A stretch of 64,000 nucleotides of DNA. It comes from Stereum hirsutum FP-91666 SS1. Taxonomy: Eukaryota; Basidiomycota; Agaricomycetes; Russulales; Stereaceae. Shown piece by piece: positions 9,799 through 22,831 of the stretch. Position 1 is the first letter of the stretch. Every line of letters starts with the position of its first letter. Below the pieces are notes generated by a model. It saw only the letters and a list, made by a program, of their open reading frames with translations. It made no database searches and had not been told where the DNA came from. A program made the translations under genes and the position numbers. The stretch is from assembly GCF_000264905.1 (NCBI RefSeq), contig NW_006763151.1, positions 183,643-247,642 on the forward strand, in the 5' to 3' direction.

Positions 9799-12700
9799 TC
9801 ATCGGAACACAGGCAGCAATGCCTTCGCCTTGACCCGTGCCCCGGCGAGCTTGTCGATGGATGCTAGAAGATCAGTCCGTCGTAGTGGTTCTGGAAGTAA
9901 AGTTGATTAGTTGCCTGGCAATAAAATACACGGGGAAAACCCTACTGGTGATGTGGTCATCCTAGATCACCACGGTTTATATCAATAACGCCACGGACGA
10001 AGTCATAGATTTAAAAGGAGACTTACCATGCCTTTCGCCAGACAGCGTTCGCGATCGCCAAGCACTAACAATGAGAGACAACATGAGTGGACAGGATGTA
10101 CGAAGGTTAGATATTGACGCACTGGCATGAGCTGTTAGAGCGATGATCGGCGTGCGAGGAAGGTCGTTGTGCCTTTCATATGCACGGATCAGTTCAGTCG
10201 CTTCCACACCACCCATAAACGGCATTGACAGATCCATCTGAAATCACCCAATCAAATCAGACTCTGAGAATGAAGTAGGTAAGGGATTTACGAACCAGGA
10301 CAATATCATACGACCGAGACCTCTGGACAGCAGCCTTGAACATGTCCACCGCGATAGACCCGTTGTCCGCCATATCGACGACGTGGTCACCGTGCTTGTG
10401 GAGGATCTTCTTAGCAAGGTCTTGGTTGATCTTGTTGTCTTCCGCAAGTAGGATAGAATATGAGGCATTATCTGCGGTAGTGGGCGGGCCAACAGTGCTG
10501 GATTCTAGGGCAGATGCCAGTGCCGATGCAAGATCTTGGCATGAGACTGGCGTTGTGAACAGAGCGCTCACACCGTTGTCGAGACACCACATTACTTGAG
10601 TTTCAGAGGAGTCAGTTCCACGCCGGGGCTAGAATGAGGAGGTAGGGGAAACGCACGATTTAGAGGGAAAACACCCTGCGGTTCGAATTCTGGTCAGAAA
10701 TCCATAATAAATCATGAGATAAAAGAACATACAGCGTCCATCAAGACGATTGGGATGTATCTCAAGTATACGTTGCTTCTAACCTGCTTGGTCTGGAAAG
10801 AGGTTATATCAGTTCTGGATTACCTTTACATTGCAGCGCGGACATCTCACCACTTCCGCAGAATCAGTCACGATTGTATCGATATGGGGACGATCCTCGC
10901 TCTTCTCTAACACAGCGATGTCATGCACGACATAGGCTTTGAGCCCAAGGTCCTCTATATGCCGTGCGACATTGGTTTGGTCGCGCCGTGTGTCGACGAA
11001 GAGGATGGTTCGATTCTGGAACACCGCCATCTTCGCCTGCAATGTCTCCAGGGACATGAAACCGAGCTGAGACGAGATAGTGAAAAAGAATTTACTGCCT
11101 TTGCCGACGTCGCTCTCCACCCACATAGTGCCGTGCATGAGGTTCGCTAGGCGCTTCGAAATGGATAGACCGAGACCTGTGCCACCGTACTCCTGCAAAC
11201 AGCAAAACGACCAGCATTCAGTACCGCAGAGCAAAAGCCAAAGGAATAGTAACATACCCTCGTTGTTGAACCATCAGCTTGAGCAAATGTGTCGAAAATG
11301 AGGCTGAGTTTATCTCTGGCAATACCGATACCGGTGTCCGTAACGCAGATCTCCAGTGTTACGCCCTCGCCATCGAGAGCTAGGAGCCTGCAGCTCAAGG
11401 CAACAGAACCCTTCTTCAAGGTTCTGGGCGGCGTGAACTTGATCTATCGATGAAATTGACTCCGGTGAGCTAAGGAGCCTCAGGAAGACGACGAACGGTG
11501 TGTGCATCTAAGGGATACACTATTGTGAAAGTGAACGTGGACCTACGGCATTGCCAACCAGGTTCGTGATGACTTGTCGTAGTCGTAGCGAGTCGCCAAT
11601 AAGTAGATCGGGGATGTCAGGATCGACGTCGTAGGTGAGGTCAAGGTCGTTTTGATTAGCACGAACAACCAGAGTTTTGAGGATACCGAAGACGGTCTGA
11701 CGGAATGAGAAGTAGACATGTTCCATCGTCATCCGACCAGCCTCGACTATGAAGGGGATCGTCAGTATGGAGTTGGACAATCTGTACTTGAAAGATCGTA
11801 AACGCACTTTTAGAAATATCCAAGATATCATCGATGATCAATAGTAGTGACCGGGCAAGACTGTGCACTAGTAACAAGCTTTCGCGTTGACTTGACTCCA
11901 ATTGACTGTCTAGTGTGAGCTCCGTCATGCCGATGATACCATTCATTGGAGTACTGCGATGGGTTAAACACGACGAAGATTTAGCGTCAACGAAAATTGC
12001 CCAACGAAAGATGACTCACCGAATCTCGTGCGACATATTGGCCAAGAATTCTGATTTACTCTTGTTCGCCAATTCAGCAGCCTCCTTGGCCGCCGTGTTC
12101 CTCTGGATACTGTCCCTCAACTTGAATACCATCTCATTGATCTGGCTCTTCAACGAGTCCATCTCTCCGCTGGCTTCGACCGTAATAAACCGAGTGAAGT
12201 CGCCATCCATGGCCGCGGCCGATATCTGCGCAAATCCACGTACTTGAGTGGTCAAGTTGCCGGCCATAGTGTTGACAGACATGCTACAAAGGCGCCGAGG
12301 GGTAAGTCGATTGCGTTACAGCCACTGAGCCTCAAGATCGACGTACGTGATTTCTTGCCAGATACCTTGCACATTGCCGACTTGGGCTTGTCCACCTAGT
12401 TTACCCTCAGTTCCGACCTCGTTGGCGACCTTTTTGACTTCAGATGCAAATATAGACAATTGGTCGATCATGGTGTTGATGGTATTGACCAGGCTAAGCA
12501 TCTCTCCCATGACGGGTACGCCAGTGATTATTTGAGTCAAGTCGCCTCGTGCGACAGCCGTCTGCATCGTCTTCGTCAATACAAGCACGCCGATAGATAG
12601 AGCAGGTAGATCTACTTACAGTGGCGACAGCAATGGTCCGGACTTGCGTGGTCAACTAAGACAATAGTCAGTATCAAGGAGGTTGTATAGTCGCTGTGAG

Positions 12701-15700
12701 GCTCACATTGCTAGCCATGGTGTTGACGTTGTCGGTAAGAGCCTGGAGTGATGATTCTGTATGAGTATCTCGTTCCTTCACACGAATTGACCACATCGCT
12801 GAAGAGGGAGAGCCTCACCTTCCAAGTTCCACGAACATTCGTGACGTTCGCTTGTCCACCCAATCTTCCCTCTGTACCGACTTCTCTCGCCACTCTCGTT
12901 ACCTCATCCGCAAATAGACTCAAGCTCTCAGTCATTCCATTCACCGTGGCCTTCAAGTCCAACATTTCACCTCTCACATCGACGGTGATCCTCTTTGTTA
13001 AATCACCGTCGGCCACTGCCTTCGTCACCTCAGCGATAGACCGGACTTGATCGGTAAGGTTCTTGGCCATTAGGTTGACATTGTTGGCCAAATCCTGTGA
13101 CATAAAACGCCGATGAGCAAATTTGAAGGAAGAATAAGAATATGAGAAAACGGGTCATCTCACCTTCCATGTTCCTTGAACCTCAGGTACCTCAGCCTGC
13201 CCTCCAAGTTTCCCTTCAGTTCCGACTTCCAACGACACCCTCGTGACTTCATTAGCGAGGACACTTAATTGGGTAACCATGGAGTTGACGGTCGTCTTCA
13301 AATCCAGCATCTCGCCTTGCACGTCCACGTCGACCCACCGGTCAAGGTTTCCGTTCGCAACTGCCTTGGTCACGGCTGAAATAGATCGAACCTGATCCGT
13401 GAGGTTTGTGGCCATGCGCTAGAGAGACAGGCCGTTTAGAAGACAGTGATACGACCCCAAAAAAGTGAGAACTTACGTTGACGTTGGTGGTTAAATCGGC
13501 CCAAGTTCCTTGTACGCCCTCCACCTTAGCCTGTCCACCGAGAATACCTTTTGTGCCGACGTCGAGTGCCACACGCGTGACCTCCGAAGCGAACTCGCTC
13601 AACTGATCCACCATGGAGTTCACCGTCATTTTCAATGTGGCCATCTCGCCCTCGACGGGTATCTCGATTTTGCGGGTCAAGTCTCCTTTCGCGACGGCAG
13701 TAGTGACGACCGCGATGGAGCGTACTTGATCCGTCAAGCTCGAGCACATCGTGTTGACCTACAGATTCAAAATACGAAGATTAATACGTCATGATAAAAA
13801 GAATGCCCATCATCAACACTTACGTTCCGTGTCAGGTCTAGCCAAACACCCTCAACTTCCGGGACAACAGCCTGACCACCCAATCTGCCCTGTGAACCAA
13901 CCTCGAGCGTGACTCTGGTAACCTCAGAGGCAAACCTGCTCAATTGGTCCACCATCGAGTTCACGGTCGTCTTCAATGTTGCCATCTCACCCTCGACTGG
14001 AATCTCGATCTTCCGTGTCAAATCTCCCTTGGCCACGGCCGTCGTGACAATAGCGATGGATCGTACTTGGTCTGTCAAACTGGCACACATTCTGTTCACC
14101 TACGAGCAAATGACTTTCAGATGCATAGAACGTAGGATAGTCAGAAAAAAAAGGGCGTACATTCCGTGTCAAGTCCAACCATACACCTTCTACTTCCGGA
14201 ACGACCGCTTGGCCACCCAACCTACCCTGAGATCCGACCTCAAGTGTGACGCGAGTGACCTCCGAAGCGAACTCGCTCAGCTGATCCACCATCGAGTTCA
14301 CTGTCATCTTCAATGTTGCCATTTCGCCCTCAACCGGGATCTCGATCTTACGCGTCAAGTCGCCCTTGGCGACGGCGGTAGTCACTATAGCAATAGAGCG
14401 TACTTGGTCCGTCAAGCTGGCGCACATCCTATTGACCTGAGAGAACAAACAAAGTTGAAACGCCTGTGCGAAAGGAAGAAGATGACAAGGTAGGAGACAT
14501 ACATTGCGTGTCAAGTCCAACCAAACACCCTGCACGTCCGGGACCTCCGCCTGACCACCCAAGACGCCCTGCGATCCGACCTCAAGAGTAACTCTTGTGA
14601 CTTCCGACGCAAATCTACTCAATTGGTCCACCATCGAGTTCACCGTTGTCTTCAAAGTCGCCATTTCGCCCTCGACCGGGATCTCGATCTTGCGTGTCAA
14701 ATCGCCCCTCGCTACAGCTGTCGTCACGGCCGCGATCACTCGTACTTGGTCCGTCAAGCTGGAGCACATTCGGTTCACCTATTAGGTATGAACGCTTCAG
14801 CGCTAAACGAAAGTCAAAGATAACAAAGAAGCATCAATGACGAACGTTACTCGTCAGGTCCGACCAGACACCTTCGACGCCGGGTACAATCGCTTCTCCG
14901 CCCAATATGCCTTCAGAACCGACTTGTTTGGTGACTCTAGTGACTTCTCTAGCTAGTGTTCGTAGTTGATGGACCATTCCGTTGACCGTATTTTTCAGCT
15001 CCAGTATCTCGCCCTTGGCTTCAACGACGATCTCCTGTGACAAATCCCCGTTGGCTACGGCTTTTGTTACGTGAGCGATACTCCGGACTTGGTTCGTCAA
15101 GTTGGCTGCGAGGTGATTTACGACATTGGTCAGCTCCCGCCATGTGCCATGCACGTCTTTGACTATTGCTTGACCACCGAGTATCCTACAACCACCAGTG
15201 AGTGGATTTCGAAAGTAAAAGGATGAGCTGCTGAATGGAAAGACGGCGTATTTTCGCTCATGGTGATCGCCGAAGCGGAAGGCGAACGTTATTGAAACTT
15301 ACCCATCGGTTCCTACCTCTTGACTGACACGGGTGACCTCCTGGGCAAATTGAGCAAGCCTATCCACCATAGAGTTGATGGCCGACTTCAGTTGTATCAT
15401 GACCGTGCCCTGCACCCTGACCTCGATCTTTTGAGACAAGTCTCCTTCAGCGACGGCCGTGCAGACTCGCGCGACGTCCTGAACTTGTCTCTTTAGCAGT
15501 GAGAGTTCCTCGACGGCGTCTACGCCGCTCTCAAACGCGGCGACTGCAAGCGGGTTGTTTGATGGTACAATTGCGGGAGAATCTGTACGTTCGACAGGAG
15601 AGGAAAAAGTTGGGAAGCATGAGCTTTGCATGATGCGTCCACAAGTAGCACAAGTATGCCGAGGAGGAGCAGAGTTGGTGCGTGTAGGTTTAGGTCGCTT

Positions 15701-16253
15701 GGGATCAAGAATGGTATAGCGAATGTCGTTTAAGGTCAGCCTACCAGTGACGGATGGCCAATTGAGGTCAACGTCCATACTACTTGGTTCGCGGCTAGCT
15801 CCACTTGTGCCGTTGAGATGCAGCTGGGACGAATGTCCGTCTGACAATCTAGAAAATGCCCTTGTGGGCTTTGGCTGATAAATGAGTTGATGATCAGCAT
15901 TTGCAGATGGAGGCTCTACCTGCAGGCAAGAGGATGGTGACAAGTTGAGAGAATGGCGTATTGCAAGGGACTCTACCAACCATTGCACTCACCCTTCGTC
16001 TCTTCTTGCTATCTGGGCGAGTTGTTGGCCAAGCCTGGCCGGTGCGAAGTGCTTCGACCTCGTCTTCTGCGGAGTGCATTCTGTGGACGATCTCCGACAG
16101 CATGCCGAGTACTTTATGCATTTGAGGCGAAGCTGGGCCCTCGTATAGGGGAAGTGTAGTGTCGCGATCAGCGCCTGGATGGCACAGTGAGAGTGCGCTG
16201 TCGAGGTAGGAGATGAACGGATGGTTCGGCATCGCAACGGCGGCCGCCATCAT
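9799..16253 (-). CDS. NIK1: Group III (Nik1/Os-1-type) hybrid histidine kinase with ten HAMP units
   Basis: A large cytosolic two-component osmosensor of the class that signals to the Hog1 MAPK pathway and mediates sensitivity to phenylpyrrole and dicarboximide fungicides. The ATG at 16253 ([18 protein letters not shown]) opens a roughly 1,600-residue protein encoded by many exons. After a non-conserved N-terminus come ten HAMP units of about 92 residues, each with a G(D/N)(L/F) core (AEGDLSQK to MDGDFTRF). Next are HisKA with the phospho-acceptor in NMSHEIRTPMNG (His codon 12028-12030), the ATPase domain ([32 protein letters not shown]), and a receiver domain ([11 protein letters not shown]; phospho-Asp in [10 protein letters not shown], codon 10232-10234; a conserved Lys in ITKPLRR). 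It ends AKALLPVFR with stop 9799-9801. Several HAMP exons are nearly identical to each other. Confidence 0.95.
12016..15480 (-). repeat. Tandem HAMP-unit exons inside the Nik1-type kinase
   Basis: Ten repeats of about 92 codons lie head to tail. Most are separated by short introns at the same place in the unit, between the LTRN-type end and the following VNRMC-type start. Units 3 to 6 (about 14780-13490) are the most alike, sharing [20 protein letters not shown] and DQLS(R/E)[13 protein letters not shown]. Units 1, 2 and 7-10 are more diverged. The pattern indicates growth of the array by duplication of whole exons. Confidence 0.9.
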
Positions 16254-19175
16254 GGTGTTCGACGTCGAGGACGACGGTGACGGAGTGAGCAGGGTGGACG
16301 TTAGGAACAGCGAGCGCGTCTAGGCAGTATTCCCCAGCTAATGCCTAGACCCTCACGCCTTGTGCCCGTCGGAGAGCCGGGTTCCCGGCGTAACATGCCC
16401 GCTAAAAACTGAACTCCGAGCCGCCGGCCGGCTTTTTGCAACCTTTCAGGTTCAACTTGCTTCATCTTGCCACTCGTTTAACTCAAAGCATAAAGTTCGA
16501 TGGCGTATGCGGTATCCCATCGACCACTTCAGTCATGATTTTCTAGTTTACTCTGAGTATCGCCCACGGTTAACAGAGGCCGCCAGGAGCTAGCAACCCC
16601 AGCACCGTACAAGGGGTCAGACTATCATGTACCTAGAATTCAGAGATACTCTCACTCCACTCCTGCTCCACCCGATATTTTTCCAAAGCCTTCATCAAGG
16701 ATTCTGGGCCCGGAAGGCGTTGCATGTGCCGAGGTCTCGTGCCTATCTTTGTGCAGCCTCACCTTGTCCCGTAAACGCGGCAGCATGTCAGAAATGGAGA
16801 AGGCGACGGAGCTTGAGTACTTACAGCTGTAATGATCCACGCTGAGACAGTGAGGCTGGCGATGAGATTAACATCTTAATGGGAGTTACCTGAGCTCCAT
16901 CTGTATACTTGGGGTAGATACAAGGCTCGCCGAAGGCATTAGTGGTCTAGTAAGCAGGACGACCTAACCAATTGTCTGAAGATATGCTCGATGAGTTCAT
17001 ATAAACAAAACACAAACAACGGACTCTGCCAGGATACAAGAGTTATGGCTCGTTTGTGTCGGTGGCTACAAGTACCTACCGGTCCGGTGCAAGATGGAGA
17101 CCAGTCCAACGGAATAGACAGGCCTACAGTACCTCGGTCCCTACTCCGACGTCTGTTTGGTTTCCGATGCGTGGAAGGGACTAACGTTTTCCATTCATGA
17201 GAGCACATGCAGCGCTATTCTAAGTCGAGTAAGAGCAACTCCTGGACTTTATGGCAAACTTCTAAACCAGATAATGCAAGTCTATCAGAGCAGAGTCGAT
17301 GATAGCTAGTTGCGTCCAATCCACCCAAAGCAGTTACTTACAAGCATTATCGAGATTGCAACGTTGACCTCCACCCTTCAGCGCATTTGCACTCGAACCG
17401 GTTTTGCTATATTAGTGCGCTCCTTCCTGTGCTCCTAGAGTAATTGGACGTGGCAAGAAAGTGATACTAGGGCTCAGCGCTCAGCTCTCGAGGATAGCGC
17501 CCGCAGCGTCATGTTGTAGAGCGATGATCACAGGATTTGTGGAAGGAGTCTAGAGCGGTGGTAGAGTCGTATCCTTAGCAGAACCAGTTGGAATAATGTG
17601 AATACACCAGTGTCGAGGAGCATACAACTCAAAATGTAGGCGTCCATCCATGCGGTGTTCGCGAGTTGGTCATGACGAACGAGAGCAAGATGGACGCGTC
17701 GAGCTTCGTAAGTTACCCGAGTGGCACCAATGCAGCTGAGTTTGAACCTTATCGCCACTCATCAGTATCGCAATATTTAAGCAGTCCGTTCTTTTTCCTC
17801 ACCACGAAACCGCGAGGATCGCATCCTCCAGGACTCTTGCATTGGTGATTTCTCATTCGTCATGAACCGACCAAGGTTTGCGTGCCTTTATCCCTTCGGC
17901 CTCAGCAGAACCCGGCGTCAACAAGTAGAATCAAAACGATACACGAATATTGGGCCACAATTACGCTCCGTATACTTACCTCACATAGTGATTATTATCC
18001 TCGGCATGTATATCTACAATTTATCATGTCGCTATTCTCTCTCGATATGAGCGGGAGTAGAGTTTGAACGAGGAGGAGATGGACTGCCTTCCGTCAAGTT
18101 GGCCTCGCCACACTTTATCGGACTTTGAAAATATGAAGTCCTTAAAACCAGTCGCGTGCGCTGGCAATTCACTCTTTCTCCACCACGACAGCTCCAAAGC
18201 CGCGAAGCTCACATCGTACAGGATGTCTCGCACGTCCGACCTCGTGAGCGGGCTAAGGTCTGAGTATCATACCCCCTCGACTGGTTCTAGCAGAATCTGG
18301 CTCTAACGAGCTGAGCGACGTACCAGAAATGCGACGCGCGAAATTGCCTGACGGCTAATTCCTGAGAACCCCAACGAGTGCTGGAATCGGCGTTCGGATC
18401 CCTTCGTGCGTGGGGGAGGGAGGTTGTACGGGAGCTCGTGCGTCTTGAAAAGCGTCGCGGGGATTGGGTGCGTTTTCCCTTCTGCAGATCCTCGTCAGCC
18501 TTCCATGTTCTCGAACTGTCAGTTTGTGTGTTCGCGCTACGTGTCGAGAATTCGATGCCATGGGACGGGAGTCTCTAGCTATGGTCGCAGCAGGATGTCT
18601 TCAAGACTATCCGAACACCCAAGGGGAACCGAAGGGGCTGTCTTTACAAAGAACCGCCAGCTTGGAAGTGATGGCACGCAGGATTGCGTCTGTTGCAGAA
18701 GAGATTGGTAATGGTGCTGAAGCAGGACTGCATTCGTTTTGGAAGGCTGGCTGATGGTTTGGCAGTAGCAGGAGATCTGCATCCTTGAGTCCACTTCGCG
18801 GCTCGTGGTGACTAGTCTCGTCCTCGTTGACGGTGATTTGGCGCCGCGAAACTCGATTCAGACTACTCTGGGGCTGTCGTGACCCAATTTTTTTCTTACA
18901 TCTCAGCTCTTCGGAGTGCTGTCTGCATCATGTACCTCTTTTCGAGATCTCTTGCAAATTGTACAATCCTTTCTGCATACTTTGACTATTGGCTCGGTGG
19001 TGTCGCGTTCGTCTCAGTGTGACCATCTTTGCATCAAGTTCGCCACAACAGTCGCGTGCAAGGTGTAGTTTCTGCTTCTCTTTCCTGGAACGTCATGCTC
19101 ATCTCTAGCTCAAAACGACGGAAGCCCAGCATCGGATGTACGAATCGCATCATCTTCAGACGTGTAAAATCGCCC
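16254..19175. other. Gene-poor stretch, about 2.9 kb
   Basis: I found no reading frame with a recognisable domain or a convincing splice structure, no tRNA-like fold, and no terminal repeats. The frames present are all under about 100 codons and overlap on both strands. The first 100-300 bases probably hold the kinase promoter and leader. The rest may contain a decayed gene or a non-coding transcript, but the sequence alone does not show it. Confidence 0.4.
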
Positions 19176-19976
19176 TCAGAACAAAGCCCCTGAGGCTTTG
19201 GCAACGACCGGTGCGCCGCAGGTCGTAGCACTCCTAGTCCTTCCAAGATTATCACCTCCAATATCGGCCTCCTCAGCTCCTCCCTCCCCGATCGTCGGCA
19301 TACCAGGATCAGACATCCTCCTTCGTCCGGTACTCTCCACTTCTTGCCTACGCCCACCCGCCTTTCCACCTGCCCACCCAGACTTCTCAAACAGTCCCTT
19401 GTCATTCAGCAACCTCAGATTGATTGGCGCCATCTTGTCTGGCAGGTATTCAATGTCATGACCTCGCGTCGAAGGTAGGGTAATCGCGATGAACGGCTCT
19501 TCGGTCGTGGGTACGCTCGATCCCTTCTTGTGTTTGATGCGGTCTAGGTGCTTTTGGATGGCGTCGGGTTTAGCGATGACGGACGGTACGGGGATGTCGT
19601 GACCGGAGGTAGAGCCTGTTGGCGATAGCATGAACGCGTTGCAGAAACGCTGCCAACCACTAATCTCGATGGCGTTGGCGTGGCTTTCGGAGCGAGGGCC
19701 AGCTTTCTCGGAAATGGCGAAATCGGATGAATTGCGAAACTGCAAAGGACGGAGCTTTGGATTCTTGCGCGTCCGTCTGGCGTAGACATGTTTGACGAAG
19801 ATGATGGTGACGGTAGTTGAGACGACGAGTACGGCGATGCAGGCACCGACGATTTGTAGCGTATGGGAGAGGGAGCTACCCTCCAGGGACTGGTAGTACT
19901 CCGACGCTTGTCCTGCCGCAGAATTTGTGTTGATGATATCGGATGGCGTGACTTGTTGGATAGGGAGGGGTGCCAT
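19176..19976 (-). CDS. Single-pass membrane protein, function unknown
   Basis: An uninterrupted 266-codon frame starts MAPLPIQQVTPSDI (ATG at 19976) and ends KASGALF. There is no signal peptide. A single hydrophobic helix at about residues 40-62 (LQIVGACIAVLVVSTTVTII) is followed by a basic cluster (YARRTRKNPK), which predicts an N-out, C-in type III topology. The roughly 200-residue cytosolic tail is rich in Ser, Gly and Arg and looks disordered. Small fungal single-span proteins of this shape, with a short outer segment and a disordered inner tail, are common and mostly uncharacterised. I do not recognise the family. Translation is in a plausible orientation with its upstream minus-strand neighbour, 335 bases away. 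Confidence 0.6.
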   Translation of the reverse strand: MAPLPIQQVTPSDIINTNSAAGQASEYYQSLEGSSLSHTLQIVGACIAVLVVSTTVTIIFVKHVYARRTRKNPKLRPLQFRNSSDFAISEKAGPRSESHANAIEISGWQRFCNAFMLSPTGSTSGHDIPVPSVIAKPDAIQKHLDRIKHKKGSSVPTTEEPFIAITLPSTRGHDIEYLPDKMAPINLRLLNDKGLFEKSGWAGGKAGGRRQEVESTGRRRMSDPGMPTIGEGGAEEADIGGDNLGRTRSATTCGAPVVAKASGALF

Positions 19977-20310
19977 GGTCCTGTGGTGAGCTCGATATAC
20001 CTGGTGGGAGGGCTTTGGAAGACTCGTAAGGACCGATGAAGGAGTCTAGTGCACGCTTTAGGGACCTGGTAGAATCTTCTAGGACTGCCGGTTGGCTGCA
20101 GGTGAATCAAAATCCGGGTTTGCATAAATGTCTCACCTAGGTCTCGCTTGGCTGTGGTATCGTCTCGAGCCACCGGGCTCGATCGATATCCACTACAATC
20201 ACTTACTTGACATATTTTTCTTAGCCATCGTCTACGAACGAAGGCGAGTTAACCACTGCCAAGTGGCGCACGAAGTTGTGAGACATTTGCAGAACGAAGG
20301 ACACTACAGA

Positions 20311-22233
20311 TCAAATTTGAAGAATTACAACGTCCGTCTCCTGGCCATCGACATCCACTGCGATGTCGATGTCATCTGTCTTTCCTATGACCTTTTCTTC
20401 GGACCATTCGTTATTGACGTATATCGCGTAGCGACCCGCTTTCAAGTTCCGAATTACGGGGCAGATACTGCAGAGCACGAATTCATCAGGCGTTTCTCCT
20501 TCTTATTTAACATGAAGCTCAAGGAATACTTACCTCACGCGATTACCATGCCAGGTCTTCATCGTCAGCACCATCGCCCGAGTCTCGTCAACCCAGCTAC
20601 CTCTCAAGAAATCAACGCCTTCACTCAAAACCACACCATCAACAAAAGGCCGCTCTTCGAGTTCCTCCTTTGTCCACGGCTTCTCCCACATCTTATGTTG
20701 TCCGTCAGGCACATTCAAGCGGGCGTACCCAATTCCAGCGTTTCCTGTGAACGGGTCGACATGGGTCCAGTTCCCGTCATTGTCCGAAGACGTATCGCAA
20801 CGTGGATAGAAAAGCCCGCCGAGCTCCCACTGAGGATTCATGTACTGATCCGCGTGGTTGAGCAGGCCATCGAGCGTAGCCTTGTCACCAACTTCGGAGA
20901 CCCACTGAATGACATAGCCGAACGTGGGCAGCTTGTAGCCACTGCGCGACTGCTTAGGGGGAGCAGCAATTGCACGTGCTTGAGCGAGTGTCTCGGAGCC
21001 CTGCGGGTCCATGTTGGGGTCAGAGGCGATCAGAGAGCGAATGGCATTGGCGATGGGAGGGGGGTTGAGGTTGACGCGAGTGGGGGATACACGCTGAAGA
21101 AATCCGAGAGCTTGACTCTCATAGACGCTGTGAACCTGTTTGGTATTCCAGGAATTCATGAACGCAGAAGCCCTGGAAGAACAATTATTGAGCTATCATC
21201 AAAGCACGGATAGTACCAAGTCCTACCAGGCACTGAAACCGATGTGGCCCTGTGATATCCTCGCGCGTTGTTCGACGAGATACATATCCACAAACAGGCC
21301 GCTATCAGCGACTATCCCAACCTTCTCCCAGGAGCTTTTATATCGCTCTAGTACGCCACCGGCGACGTCCGTTCCCGACCGAATATCATTGTACCGCATA
21401 GCGATAATCTACAGTGCGCGTTAATGCTTGCAGTCCTAGCAGTTACAAGGCTTAAGTGCTCACCGGAAACTGATTACAAGCGACAAAGATGTTGTTCGGT
21501 TCGCAACAAACGCCAAGCCAATTCTCCCTCTCCATCTCGTCTAGGATGGCCTGCTGCAGGCTAGATCGAGAGTACTTGAACGTCTCCGGTCCCATACCCC
21601 AAAATATTGGATCCCAATTGAAGACCAAGGCGTCGGGGGCGTCGTACGAATCGTCATTGAACAACATAGAGTAGAGAGACACCATTAACAGAAGGTGTCC
21701 GGAGTACTGGTGCTGTTGTCAGCGGGCTGATTCAAACTCGAGGAGATGTACAAGATACACACCATAATATTCTCCTTTTTGTTTGGATCCGCCCAAGGCT
21801 TCCTCAACTCTTTGATAGACGGATTAACGAGCTTGCCACTTTGACTGGTAAGGTACCAATATCCCCAGACCTCCTTCCTCAGCATCTTGTCAATCAGCAT
21901 TTTGAGAAGAGTTTTGAACACTGATCGCAGCGCAGGAAGACGATGATAGTGTGCTGCACCCGCGGCGTAGGTCATGATCGCGAGCTGGTAACGGTAGGCG
22001 TCAAGGAACTCTTGCGAAGGTTCCTGAGTGCCCATGTGCCTCCATTCCCCAGGCAAGAGCGAAGCAAGGTTAAAGAAATGACGGAGGTGGGCAGCTTGTT
22101 CATAAGTGAGCTTCGGAACTGATGAGAGAAAGTATTCGGGCAAGATATTCGGAGTAGCCACAGTAGAGGGGATTTTCGGGCTCTCCGGTGACAGATGCGC
22201 AAGAGGAGGAAGAGTTGTTATCGTCGACATCAT
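20311..22233 (-). CDS. Linalool dehydratase/isomerase-like protein
   Basis: Several exons on the minus strand encode an alpha/alpha-barrel enzyme of the linalool dehydratase/isomerase family. ATG at 22233 gives MMSTITTLPPLAHLSPE; the first exon ends at KKENIM and the second opens with YSGHLLLMVSLYSMLFND. The pair of family cysteines is present in GVCCEPNNIFVACN with nine-residue spacing, matching Cys171 and Cys180 of bacterial LinD, and the His of YSGHL corresponds to the third catalytic position. A middle exon gives ISQGHIGFSAW, and the long exon 21160-20534 includes GNAGIGYARLNVP. The last exon (20467-20311) provides NLKAGRYAIYVNNEW and ends VVILQI. Bacterial LinD isomerises geraniol and dehydrates linalool; fungal members are mostly uncharacterised, so the substrate here is unknown. 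No terpene synthase lies nearby in this window. Confidence 0.8.
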
Positions 22234-22831
22234 CGCCGCAGTGACAGAGTGATCCTAAGGAAGACACTGAGCTCGCATTCACCAGCACAAGCTATATAAT
22301 CGATTCTCTGCCGGTCACGCCGGTCAGTCTCGTATGGAGACGTGCGTAAGTACGCGGCGTTGGGTCCGAGTTTTGATCCCAGTCGACCTTTCCAGTCATA
22401 TCATCCCTTGTGGATCTGATGGGTACTATAGCCGAAGGCTCGCTTGTAGTACCTTGTTCAGATCGGGTCGATTGGCGACCATGGTACAACATGTCGGGAC
22501 CTTGACGGAAGGGCCTGACGAGAACAATAGGAAGAAGTGCCAGTCAGAGGAGTCGTCGTTGGTGGTTCATGCCTACGAATGGTTCGGCACTTGCCGGACT
22601 CCATCAGAAGCGGTGTGAGTCGAAACACCGTTTCTGGCCCCCTCCTTGTGTCTAACCGCCATTGTTGAGACGTTGAGTGTTTGCCTTAGATGTAAGGCTT
22701 AGTGATGTATGTTTCCCGCGACTGGTTAGTGTTCAGGCAAGGAAAAAAAAAAATTCGCAACCACTAAGCGTAAAGTCGAGTTCCTACATTAGTTCCCTAG
22801 ACAGCACGTCCTTTAGAGATCGGTACTAGTA

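Noticed and set aside
20128..21213. A 361-codon plus-strand frame
   Set aside because: It is antisense to the linalool dehydratase/isomerase-like gene, whose conserved motifs and splice sites on the minus strand are clear. The plus-strand product has no domain.
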